From: Shewanella sp. MBTL60-007
GTDB taxonomy: Bacteria; Pseudomonadota; Gammaproteobacteria; Enterobacterales; Shewanellaceae
DNA: 54,469 bases
Reading direction: 5' to 3'
Assembly (NCBI RefSeq): GCF_019654915.1
Contig: NZ_BPET01000041.1
Location: 1-54,469 of the forward strand
Of the stretch, positions 26,062 to 34,387 are shown in pieces. The notes under the pieces are model-generated. The model had not been told where the DNA came from and did not search any database. It saw only the letters and a list, made by a program, of their open reading frames with translations. A program made the position numbers and the translations under genes. The number at the start of each line of letters is the position of its first letter. Within the stretch, counting starts at the first letter, position 1.

Positions 26062-26745
26062 TTAAAAAACAGAAGAAATACTGTAACCTTTCCCCCTCAC
26101 CGTATTAATTAGGCTCTTAGGTAACTCCTTAGCTGCTAATTTACGCCGAGTGTTACTAATATGCATATCGAGGTTACGGTCAAACTGTCCCAACTCTTTA
26201 TGTAAAATACGCTGTTGCAACTCCTGTTTAGTTATTACCTGCCCTTTCCGCTCAAAAAGGTACTTGAATAAGCTAAACTCTGTCTGGGTTAAGGAGACAG
26301 ACGTTTCAGAAATCGAAACAGTGAAGCGACTATCGTCAAAGGCTATTTTATTGGACGCATCGTGGCCGAATCTGACGTTATTCATTGTACTGTCTACTCT
26401 GCGACACAATGCCTGCATTCGGATAGATAATTCCCGTGGATTAACCGGCCGTGCCATAAAGTCATCCGCGCCAAGCTCATAAGCCTTTATTCTGTCTTCC
26501 TCTTTATCAGACGTAGAGAGCACCATTATCGGTTTACTTCCCCCAATCGATGAGATGCTTTCTAGTGCGCTGGTATCATTTATATCGAGTGCTATTAAGA
26601 TCAAGTCCGCTGAAACGAAAGTGGCTTTTGATAAAAGCTGTTCTGAACAATTTCCCACTGCGACATCATAACCTTCGGCAACAAGCACCTGTTGCAGGGC
26701 TCCCCTAGAGGTAGAATCCATATCCACCAATAAAACCTGTTTCAT
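26062..26745 (-). CDS. Atypical OmpR-family response regulator
   Basis: This 227-residue protein (ATG at 26745; a GTG one codon earlier is possible) has an N-terminal receiver domain and a C-terminal winged-helix domain (LTQTEFSLFKYLFERKGQVI, then RNLDMHISNTRRKL and VRGKGYSI). The receiver is degenerate: the acidic pocket is kept (VDMD, Asp8 and Asp10), but the phosphoacceptor position in LILIALDIND is Ala52, with Asp54 two residues on, and the conserved Lys before Pro is Arg99 (FMARPVN). Phosphorylation in the usual way is therefore doubtful. No histidine kinase is adjacent. Its targets are unknown. Confidence 0.88.
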   Translation of the reverse strand: MKQVLLVDMDSTSRGALQQVLVAEGYDVAVGNCSEQLLSKATFVSADLILIALDINDTSALESISSIGGSKPIMVLSTSDKEEDRIKAYELGADDFMARPVNPRELSIRMQALCRRVDSTMNNVRFGHDASNKIAFDDSRFTVSISETSVSLTQTEFSLFKYLFERKGQVITKQELQQRILHKELGQFDRNLDMHISNTRRKLAAKELPKSLINTVRGKGYSISSVF

Positions 26746-26848
26746 CACACACCAGCCTAAATACGAATAATTCCCATTAAGATTACAGTATGTAAGACGG
26801 TTTGACTAGCCCCTTGTATAAACAAGTTTATTTACGACGACTAATAAA

Positions 26849-26877
26849 AAGGCCAGTTACATACCGTAACTGGCCTT
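26849..26877 (-). terminator. Terminator after the DUF885 gene
   Basis: AAGGCCAGTTAC pairs with GTAACTGGCCTT around five bases; on the minus strand a T-run follows. Confidence 0.9.
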
Positions 26878-26895
26878 GACTAGCAGATTATGCTT

Positions 26896-28668
26896 CTACT
26901 TGTTTAACATTAATTCCCGAATATATTTAACGGGTGCGCTGCCATAACTTAAAAACTCTTCATGGAAGGCCTTTAGATCGAACTCATCGCCCTTTTTCGC
27001 CTTATACTCTTCCCTAAAATCATAGATCTCACGATAACCTGAGTAATAGCTAGTCAACTGAACCTGACTCAATGTTGCGCGTCTCCATTTACCCTCAGCC
27101 TCTGCTCGTTGCTGAAAGGCTTCATTCATCATCAAGTCTAACGCTTGAGACTCTGTCATGCCGTTAACTTGAATACTGTAATCCAGAATCGTGTTGCAAA
27201 TTACGCGAAGATTCCACTTATAGTACATTAGCCACATTTCCGGCTCGAAGTTACCATAGCCCTCTTCCAGCATCATGCGCTCGGTGTATACCGCCCAGCC
27301 TTCAACCATCGCACCATTACCAAATAAGCTCTTGATGAGGCTTGGGGACTCATTTGAATAAACAAGTTGAGTGTAATGCCCCGGGATCGCTTCATGGATA
27401 TTAAGTACCTGTAGGATCCAGTGGTTATATTCTCTCAGATAGCTTTCAGCCGACTCATCACTCATGCCGTCAAGGGGCGTGACATTGTAATAAGTATTCC
27501 CCGATTTTTCATAGGGTCCCGGTGCGCTAATAGAAGCGCCAGCATAACCACGCATATAGGCAGGGGTCTCTCGGACAACCAGAGGTTTGTTTGGATCCAA
27601 AGTGACGAGATTTTTTTCATTTACAAAAGCGACAAGCTCAGGGATCTGGGCACGCACCTCATCTACGAAATCGTCACGCTTAACATGCTTAGCCGACAGC
27701 TTATCAATTAACAGTTTTATTGCGACTTTATCGTTTTCAGGTTTCGCTGTATCGAAATATTTATCCCAAATCTTGTCGGTGATCTTTGCCATCTCGGCTT
27801 GGACACGATTTTTATCCGCTACCGCTTTCTCATAAAGCGCCTTACCTGACATGCCAGCTTGAATGTCGTAGGCAAACTTCTGTTCATAAAGTTCAGCGCC
27901 TATGCGGAAACTTCTCGCCCCTTGTTTCTCAAGCTTAGCCTCTAAGGATTTTAACCAGTCGATATGCTCGTTAATAGCAATTGTCACTTTATTAAAGCGA
28001 TTGGCAAATAAAGCCTTTTCTTCATTGGTTAGATCAGACTTAATAGCTTGATCGAGCAGCTCTTTTGAGAAAACCGAGAATGCACCCTGATTCTGCATAA
28101 TGGCAAGCTGAGTATGCTCAAGTGTAGGATTTTGAATATTCTCTCGTGCTGCTGCGTAGTAAGCTGGAACATTTTCCATTCTAGTCATTACAGAGCGTAG
28201 TCGCTCGCTCAGTGGAGCGAAGTCTTCATTAATGATCTGCGCAAAGCCGCCAGAGACATTATAACGGGATGGGTCCCACTGCCATGACTTAAAGGTTTCG
28301 ATGTCCCACTTCATTTCAGCAAGCAAATTTTCGATAAGACGGTAATCGGTAACCATTGCTGGAGTCATTGACTGAGTGTCAAACTTTGCCAAGAGCGCCT
28401 GTTGAGCTTCAACAAAGGCTAAACTGGCTTGGCGAGTCTCTGCATTAGGTACTTTCAATATGCCATCATATTTATGAAAGCCACTGTACAATGCCCAAGT
28501 CGGTGATTCTAACCACAAGGCATCAATGAAGTTGGTACTAAATTGGGAAAATGCCACATTCTGATCGGTGATCTCTGCGGCAACGGGTTCGACTGTTTGC
28601 TGGCTTTGGCAAGCCGTTAAGCTCGCCAAAGAAAGCGCTATTGCCAAAGGCAGCATGGCTCTTTTCAT
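26896..28668 (-). CDS. DUF885-family lipoprotein, putative metallopeptidase
   Basis: This 590-residue protein has a lipoprotein signal (ALSLASLTAC, lipobox LTAC). The DUF885 core contains the HEAIPGH motif at about residues 425-431 and a downstream Glu in MVEGWAVYTERMM, the arrangement expected for a zinc-dependent carboxypeptidase-like fold. The family is secreted or periplasmic; the substrate is unknown. AAGGGACG precedes the ATG. The gene is monocistronic, with its own terminator at 26849. Confidence 0.9.
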   Translation of the reverse strand: MKRAMLPLAIALSLASLTACQSQQTVEPVAAEITDQNVAFSQFSTNFIDALWLESPTWALYSGFHKYDGILKVPNAETRQASLAFVEAQQALLAKFDTQSMTPAMVTDYRLIENLLAEMKWDIETFKSWQWDPSRYNVSGGFAQIINEDFAPLSERLRSVMTRMENVPAYYAAARENIQNPTLEHTQLAIMQNQGAFSVFSKELLDQAIKSDLTNEEKALFANRFNKVTIAINEHIDWLKSLEAKLEKQGARSFRIGAELYEQKFAYDIQAGMSGKALYEKAVADKNRVQAEMAKITDKIWDKYFDTAKPENDKVAIKLLIDKLSAKHVKRDDFVDEVRAQIPELVAFVNEKNLVTLDPNKPLVVRETPAYMRGYAGASISAPGPYEKSGNTYYNVTPLDGMSDESAESYLREYNHWILQVLNIHEAIPGHYTQLVYSNESPSLIKSLFGNGAMVEGWAVYTERMMLEEGYGNFEPEMWLMYYKWNLRVICNTILDYSIQVNGMTESQALDLMMNEAFQQRAEAEGKWRRATLSQVQLTSYYSGYREIYDFREEYKAKKGDEFDLKAFHEEFLSYGSAPVKYIRELMLNK

Positions 28669-28804
28669 GGTTTCGTCCCTTAATTTGTAAGTTCGTGGTC
28701 TTTGCCACTTTTTTTAACGACTCAGTAAATCATGTTCTGCTCTTTATTTCAGTAACTAAACCGAATATAACAAGCTTTGTTACACAATGGAGACTAAGCT
28801 CCTG

Positions 28805-30745
28805 TTAGTAAGAGGACAAAGGCAATTTCGCTTCGGTCCATAACAAGACATCGGCAAAACGATACTGTTCAAATTGGCCAAAACCTTTCATTTGACGCAT
28901 CTTCAATTTAGTAAAAATTGGCGTTGTTAAGCCACATAGATAGCGCGTAAGCAATACAGGCGTTAAATGCTTACCGAGTTTAGTTATTGCCTCTTTACAC
29001 AGTTCATCGAAGTCAAATTGGCTCAAGGGGGTCAGCTCTACCGGAGATGGCAGCTTAGCGCTATGGCCGTGACATACACTACAGTGACCGCAGGGTTGCG
29101 TTAATCGAGGATCAGCAAAGTATTGTGCCAGTTGGAGACTTAAACAAGACTCACTATCAAAATAATCCACAAGTTGATTAATACGCTTTATTTCGCTCTG
29201 CTCTTTCACGCTAAAGCGATTAAATAACTTTAGCGCGATTGAATCATCAAGGTTAGCACTGAAGACCTGATAAACTTGAGTTAACTGCTTACTTTGTAGT
29301 TCAATTAGTTGCTTTTGATGGAGGTAATCAAGCGCCTTGATTGCTCGGTCCCTACTGTTTGGTATTTTTTGCTCAAGGGCATCAAAATCTGCACTATACC
29401 AGAGCTTGGCCTTTTGGGAGCTATCAATAACGGCGTTGATAAACACTTGCCTATCTGGGTCAAATTTAGCCAAAACCGCTTCTATTGGACACAGTAGCTT
29501 AAATCGATATTCAGCAAAGTAACTGTATTTAGGTTTAAGAACTCGTAACATCTCCAGATACACCAGAAGCGTTTTTAAGCTTAAGATCCTAATGTTAGAA
29601 GCGCTAGACAAGGGGTTTAGCATTAGCTCCCATACGCCGCTATTGTGAGAGTCACGCTTAATCTCCTCTATCACAAATTCGATAGCACTTAGCTCTGGCG
29701 TATCACCATAGACGAAATTTTCGAGTACGTTAAGATTGTCCCTATTAGCCAGCACTAAACAATCTGAGCTAAAACCATCACGTCCGGCGCGACCAATCTC
29801 CTGAGCGTAATTCTCTATCGACTTAGGCAGATCATAATGGGCTACAAAGCGAATATCGCTCTTATCAATCCCCATTCCGAATGCGATGGTGGCAACGATA
29901 ATTGGTACCTCACCATTCATAAACTGAGACTGAATAGATTTGCGTTTATCGCTATCCATCCCGGCATGATAAGCAAGCGCCGAATATCCTGATTTTACTA
30001 ACTCGGTTGCCACAAACTCAGCCGTTTGTTGAAGGGTCACATAGACAATTCCACTCTGGCCTTTTCTTGCCTCGAGCCACTGATTGAGATAACCCAATTT
30101 GTCACGAGATGGGATCCCTATGGCCTGCAGGTTAAGGTTTGGACGATAAAAGCCTGTCAAGGTGACACATTGCTGCGCGATTGAGAATTTCTTGCCCATA
30201 TCCTCGATCACTTTAGGTGTTGCGGTCGCCGTCAGTAGCAAGACCTGAGGGATCTTAAGTTGTCTTTGATAGGCTGGTAGTTTTAAATAGTCAGGCCTAA
30301 AGTTATGCCCCCACTCGGAAATGCAGTGTGCTTCATCGATCACCAACATAGAGATAGGTACGGATGCGATAAAACGTCTAAAGCGCTCATTGTTTAGACG
30401 CTCTACCGATATCATTAAGATCTTAATTCGCCCCTCTTTCACCCCCTCGATAACGGCACTTGCCTGCTCATTCGTTTGAGTTGAGTCGATAGACGCAGCA
30501 ATAATGCCCTTACTTTTAAGAAACTGTAACTGATCATCCATCAATGCAAGCAGCGGTGACACGACTAAAGTTAAATGAGGCAATGCTAAGGCGGGTAGTT
30601 GATAGCATAAAGATTTACCAGAGCCTGTAGGGAAAATTGCTGCTGCGCTATTACCCGCTAAAATATTTTCGACAACCTCTTGTTGTCCCTCGCGAAACTG
30701 GTCAAAACCAAAGTAGCGATTTAGTAACGCAAGGGCGTTATCCAT
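28805..30745 (-). CDS. RecQ-family ATP-dependent DNA helicase
   Basis: This 646-residue SF2 3'-5' helicase has the Q-like FGFDQFREGQQEVV start, motif I (FPTGSGKSLCYQLP), motif II DEAH (VIDEAHCISEWGH), aromatic-rich loop, motif VI (QEIGRAGRDG) and a zinc-binding region ending CGHCSVCHG. The C-terminal part does not show an obvious HRDC domain, unlike E. coli RecQ; it may be a second RecQ-type helicase rather than the canonical one, so I give no gene symbol. It likely acts in recombination repair. The ATG at 30745 has no strong ribosome site. Confidence 0.92.
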   Translation of the reverse strand: MDNALALLNRYFGFDQFREGQQEVVENILAGNSAAAIFPTGSGKSLCYQLPALALPHLTLVVSPLLALMDDQLQFLKSKGIIAASIDSTQTNEQASAVIEGVKEGRIKILMISVERLNNERFRRFIASVPISMLVIDEAHCISEWGHNFRPDYLKLPAYQRQLKIPQVLLLTATATPKVIEDMGKKFSIAQQCVTLTGFYRPNLNLQAIGIPSRDKLGYLNQWLEARKGQSGIVYVTLQQTAEFVATELVKSGYSALAYHAGMDSDKRKSIQSQFMNGEVPIIVATIAFGMGIDKSDIRFVAHYDLPKSIENYAQEIGRAGRDGFSSDCLVLANRDNLNVLENFVYGDTPELSAIEFVIEEIKRDSHNSGVWELMLNPLSSASNIRILSLKTLLVYLEMLRVLKPKYSYFAEYRFKLLCPIEAVLAKFDPDRQVFINAVIDSSQKAKLWYSADFDALEQKIPNSRDRAIKALDYLHQKQLIELQSKQLTQVYQVFSANLDDSIALKLFNRFSVKEQSEIKRINQLVDYFDSESCLSLQLAQYFADPRLTQPCGHCSVCHGHSAKLPSPVELTPLSQFDFDELCKEAITKLGKHLTPVLLTRYLCGLTTPIFTKLKMRQMKGFGQFEQYRFADVLLWTEAKLPLSSY

Positions 30746-30814
30746 AGTTATTCCTGTATTAAGTTTGTGGGTTCGAGTGCAATATCAACAAGCTTTCTGA
30801 ACCCGTTTTCTGCA

Positions 30815-31696
30815 TTAGTTTGCTGGGGTAAGTTTTTTTACTGGATGCTGTTTTTTAAGCCTGAAATAGGCTTTTACCGGGTTATGATCTGAGCTAGAGG
30901 TTAAAATTGACTCTGCTTTAACCAGCTCTAAATCACGATAAAAAATATGGTCAAGATTGTGACCAAGAACCTTACTTCTAGAATCAACACTTGGGATCGC
31001 TTCGGTAAGTCCAGTTTGACGTGCCAACTGGTTGATCACCTCTCCTCGCTCATCACTCCAGGTATTCATATCTCCGGCGAAGATAATTGGGCCTTGATGC
31101 TCCTTAATGGCCCGCTCCACTACCCCAAGTTGCGCCTTAAAGTCTGCAGTCCCAAAAGTAAAGTTAATGCTATGAATATTTATCACCAGCAGTTGGCTAC
31201 TATCAGATAATAAATAATATGAGATCAACATTGACTTAGGGTATTTAATATAGGGCTCAGCTTTTCTGAAAACACAACTGCTCACCGCCGACTCTCGAGA
31301 CAAGTTCATCACCCCAACCGGTACACCTGAAAAGTTAAAAGCTTTGGCAAGTAACATATCTAGCTTGAGCGAATTGACGAAATCATTGAGTTCAACGGTC
31401 AATTGAGCCTCCTGCAGTAATAGCAGATCTGAGCGGTCAACCAATTGCTTTAATGTTTCTTGCCAACCATCGCCTTTCTGTTTATATAGGTTCCAAGTGG
31501 TGACATCGAGCTTGCCATATCTATCTAGAACGCCGTCTGAAGCCTGTGTCATACACTGTGCCGACTCTTTAGGCGGATTGAGGTTTGTTACCAATGTGTC
31601 ATCGGCCGGGATCACAGAGGCGTCATACACATATATAGCCACTGCAACGGTTGCGATAAGTAAAAGAAAAAGGAGTTTGCGGACAATTTTCGCCAT
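30815..31696 (-). CDS. Endonuclease/exonuclease/phosphatase-family protein, membrane-anchored
   Basis: I use the ATG at 31696 (293 residues); a TTG at 31711 would add five residues. An N-terminal hydrophobic anchor (LLFLLLIATVAVAIYVY) places the domain outside the cytoplasm. EEP motifs are visible: VTTWNLYKQ, LLLLQEAQL (metal Glu), FAGDMNTWSDERG, LDHIFYRDL and the final SDHNPVKA. It resembles E. coli YafD. The substrate (nucleic acid or phosphoester) is not determined. It is divergent from the cardiolipin synthase gene. Confidence 0.85.
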   Translation of the reverse strand: MAKIVRKLLFLLLIATVAVAIYVYDASVIPADDTLVTNLNPPKESAQCMTQASDGVLDRYGKLDVTTWNLYKQKGDGWQETLKQLVDRSDLLLLQEAQLTVELNDFVNSLKLDMLLAKAFNFSGVPVGVMNLSRESAVSSCVFRKAEPYIKYPKSMLISYYLLSDSSQLLVINIHSINFTFGTADFKAQLGVVERAIKEHQGPIIFAGDMNTWSDERGEVINQLARQTGLTEAIPSVDSRSKVLGHNLDHIFYRDLELVKAESILTSSSDHNPVKAYFRLKKQHPVKKLTPAN

Positions 31697-31862
31697 AATG
31701 GACTTATTCAACCTTGTACTTAGATTTAAAGTAATCTTTTCATTATAATGGCTTATTAGTGTTAGTCACATAATCATTCAAACAAGAGGTTGGTTTGCTA
31801 AGTTCACTGTTTACGACAGATTTTAGGCCTTAGCGACTGAGGGTAAGACTATCAGACACAAC

Positions 31863-33320
31863 ATGTATGAATTTTACCAGCTACTGACCATAGCTGGCGT
31901 GTTTCTTTACTGGCTCATCATAGCTGCTATAAGCATAAGAGTCGTGGCTAAAAGGCGCTCTATTGGCGTCTCTTTAGCTTGGTTAATGATCATCTATATC
32001 GTGCCATTAGGCGGCGCTTTTGCCTACCTGCTGTTTGGTGAATTAAACCTTGGCAAAAAAAGGGCCGTACGTGCGGAGCTGATGTTCAAACCCTACGGAG
32101 AATGGTTTAAAAAGCTCTATGAATATCGTCAATACCGCCCCCATGTCGCAAGTCTATATGGTCAGTCTATCAGTGCAATATGCGAGAAACAGGTTGGCAT
32201 CCCCGCTCTAGCCGATAACCACCTGACTCTATGCAGTGAGACTTACGAGATCTTAGCAAACCTAATTGAAGACATTGAGCAGGCTCAAGAGACAATTTTA
32301 CTTGAGTTTTATATCTGGCATCCGGGCGGTCGAGCCGACGATGTGGCTCAAGCTTTGATAAATAGTGCAGAAAGAGGCGTAAAAGTCCGTTTATTACTGG
32401 ATGCGGCAGGTTCGCGACACTTCTTCAAGAGTCCATGGCCAAAGTTAATGAAAAAAAGTGGCATTGAGGTGATCAGTGCCCTACAAGTTTCACCTTTCCG
32501 TATGTTCTTTAGGCGCTTAGATCTCAGATTACATCGAAAAATTGTTGTAATAGATAACGAAATTGCCTACACGGGTTCGATGAATCTTGTTGATCCCAAG
32601 TATTTTAACCAAGACGCTGGCGTTGGTGAATGGATCGATGTGATGGTCCGGATCACTGGGACTTCTGTTCCGGTACTCAATAGTATTCACGCTTGGGACT
32701 GGGAAGTAGAAACTAACGAGCGCTTTTTACCCGAACAGCCAAAATGTTTGTCTCATGAGGACAGTGAGATCACTGATTTAGTGCAGGTGATCCCCTCTGG
32801 ACCAGGTATGCGCGAAGAAGTGATCCACCGCGTATTGCTGCAAAGCATCTATCAGGCTTCAAAGAGTATCGTTATCACAACCCCCTACTTCGTACCGAGT
32901 GACAACTTGCATATGGCGCTTATTATCGCCGCCCAACGGAATGTGAAGGTCGACCTTATCGTTCCCGATAAAAATGACTCTGTGATGGTTGAGTGGGCTA
33001 GCCGTGCATTTTTTAGCGAGTTATTAGAGGCCGGAGTTAATATACACCGCTTTAAAGGTGGCCTGCTGCACACAAAATCAGTCGTCATCGATAGTAATCA
33101 CTGTTTAATCGGTACGGTAAACTGGGATATGCGCAGCTTATGGCTCAATTTCGAAGTCACTCTGGCTGTTGATAATCTAGAGTTCACCCAACGTCTTGAA
33201 CAAGTACAGCAAGATTACCTTAAAGACGCTGACAAGGTTTGCCTAGAGCAGTGGCAAAAACGTTCATTACCCAGTCGTGCAGCCGAACGAATTTTCTATC
33301 TGTTTAGCCCCCTTTTATAG
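31863..33320 (+). CDS. clsA: Cardiolipin synthase A
   Basis: This 485-residue phospholipase D-family enzyme condenses two phosphatidylglycerols to cardiolipin. Two N-terminal membrane helices (AGVFLYWLIIAAISI and SLAWLMIIYIVPLGGAFAYLLF) are followed by two HKD motifs: HRKIVVIDNEIAYTGSMN and HTKSVVIDSNHCLIGTVN. Length and layout match E. coli ClsA (486 residues). The ATG has no clear adjacent ribosome site. A GTCGCATC/GATGCGAC hairpin without a T-run lies downstream at 33362-33385. Confidence 0.95.
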   Translation: MYEFYQLLTIAGVFLYWLIIAAISIRVVAKRRSIGVSLAWLMIIYIVPLGGAFAYLLFGELNLGKKRAVRAELMFKPYGEWFKKLYEYRQYRPHVASLYGQSISAICEKQVGIPALADNHLTLCSETYEILANLIEDIEQAQETILLEFYIWHPGGRADDVAQALINSAERGVKVRLLLDAAGSRHFFKSPWPKLMKKSGIEVISALQVSPFRMFFRRLDLRLHRKIVVIDNEIAYTGSMNLVDPKYFNQDAGVGEWIDVMVRITGTSVPVLNSIHAWDWEVETNERFLPEQPKCLSHEDSEITDLVQVIPSGPGMREEVIHRVLLQSIYQASKSIVITTPYFVPSDNLHMALIIAAQRNVKVDLIVPDKNDSVMVEWASRAFFSELLEAGVNIHRFKGGLLHTKSVVIDSNHCLIGTVNWDMRSLWLNFEVTLAVDNLEFTQRLEQVQQDYLKDADKVCLEQWQKRSLPSRAAERIFYLFSPLL

Positions 33321-33361
33321 CCACTATAACAAGGTTTTATCATCTCAAAATTAACCTACAG

Positions 33362-33385
33362 GTCGCATCAATATATCGATGCGAC
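33362..33385. terminator. Hairpin between clsA and the sulfotransferase-like gene
   Basis: GTCGCATC pairs with GATGCGAC around an eight-base loop. Without a T-run it is a weak or non-intrinsic terminator. Confidence 0.35.
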
Positions 33386-33400
33386 TTAGCTTGGATCATT

Positions 33401-34048
33401 ATGAACAAAGTTTTTATTATCGGACTGCCACGTACTGGCACCACCAGTATAAGTGTGGCCATGCTAGATTATGGTTTTAAGGTCGCCCATACGGCTTATA
33501 CACAAGAGGCATTTAACCTAGCCGATATCATATCTGATGCGCCTTGTTTTAGTGATTATCAACAATTAGACAAACTGTTCCCAGGATCTAAATTCGTTTA
33601 TCTGGAGCGCGATCTGTCACTCTGGCTGCCCTCCATGCAGATGCTGATAAATAAGATGAAAGCACAGTTAGACCCAAACACAGGGACATTTCACCCAGTA
33701 CTCAAGCGCAGCTTTAACCAGACTTTCGAGTTGGATAAGACAGATATCCCCGATGCGCTGACACATTTAGAGAAGTGTTACTTAAATCATAGACAGCAGG
33801 TTCTAAGCTATTTTGATGGTCGAGATGATTTGATTCGGATCAACATCCGTGATGAACAGAGCTTAACCAAGCTCCTTACGTTTCTTGGGCTAGAAGTAAA
33901 AGGCACCCCGCAGTTTCCACATCTGAACATAGGCAGAAATGTTGCCTGCTGGGACGAATATAAACATCCGAATAAGGTTAGTGCCAATAGCAGCGGTCCG
34001 CTACGCAGAAAATTCTTTGATTACGTTGGCAAGCGGGCAACGACTTAG
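33401..34048 (+). CDS. Sulfotransferase-like P-loop protein
   Basis: This 215-residue protein begins MNKVFIIGLPRTGTTSIS, a 5'-phosphosulfate-binding loop of PAPS-dependent sulfotransferases, with a later KFVYLERDLSLWLPSM segment in the position of the 3'-phosphate-binding Arg. It resembles the small 'sulfotransferase_4' group. The acceptor is unknown, and the protein lacks a signal peptide, so it is cytoplasmic. It follows clsA, separated by a hairpin, and ends before a strong shared terminator. Functional linkage to clsA is not evident. Confidence 0.78.
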   Translation: MNKVFIIGLPRTGTTSISVAMLDYGFKVAHTAYTQEAFNLADIISDAPCFSDYQQLDKLFPGSKFVYLERDLSLWLPSMQMLINKMKAQLDPNTGTFHPVLKRSFNQTFELDKTDIPDALTHLEKCYLNHRQQVLSYFDGRDDLIRINIRDEQSLTKLLTFLGLEVKGTPQFPHLNIGRNVACWDEYKHPNKVSANSSGPLRRKFFDYVGKRATT

Positions 34049-34080
34049 ATTAGGTTTGAAATAGATAAACAACAGACAGC

Positions 34081-34115
34081 AAAAAGCCCGTTATCTCTCG
34101 ATAACGGGCTTTTTA
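34081..34115. terminator. Bidirectional terminator (sulfotransferase-like gene / tRNA-Ser)
   Basis: AAAAAGCCCGTTATC pairs perfectly with GATAACGGGCTTTTT around TCTC. It lies six bases from the tRNA 3' end and serves both convergent units. Confidence 0.92.
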
Positions 34116-34120
34116 GAATT

Positions 34121-34210
34121 TGGCGGTGAGCGAGAGATTCGAACTCTCGTTAGGGGTTAACCTAAACACACTTTCCAGGCGTGCGCCTTCAGCCACTCAG
34201 CCAGCTCACC
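34121..34210 (-). tRNA. tRNA-Ser (GGA)
   Basis: On the minus strand the 90-nt gene begins GGTGAGC and ends GCTCACCGCCA, so the acceptor stem pairs and CCA is encoded. A long variable arm typical of serine tRNAs, a GTTCGAATC T-loop, and the anticodon loop CTGGAAA (anticodon GGA at 34174-34176) are visible. It reads UCC/UCU codons. No integrated element is seen at its 3' end. Confidence 0.97.
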
Positions 34211-34387
34211 AAACTAATTAATTTTACGTGTATAATCATCACGGTTGCTGCTAAACACCCGAACACAGACATTTGCTATCAACGGAGCGCTACTTTACTG
34301 AAAAGCCCCTATTGCGTCAAGCCAAACAGCCGTATTCTCAAGCGTTTGCGTAATTGCTAGCCAGTTAACGCCTTTTTATACCTAGGA

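Noticed and set aside
34121..34210. tRNA-Ser as an integration hotspot
   Set aside because: No recombinase or repeated tRNA 3' end lies on either side; its flanks are a terminator and ordinary genes.
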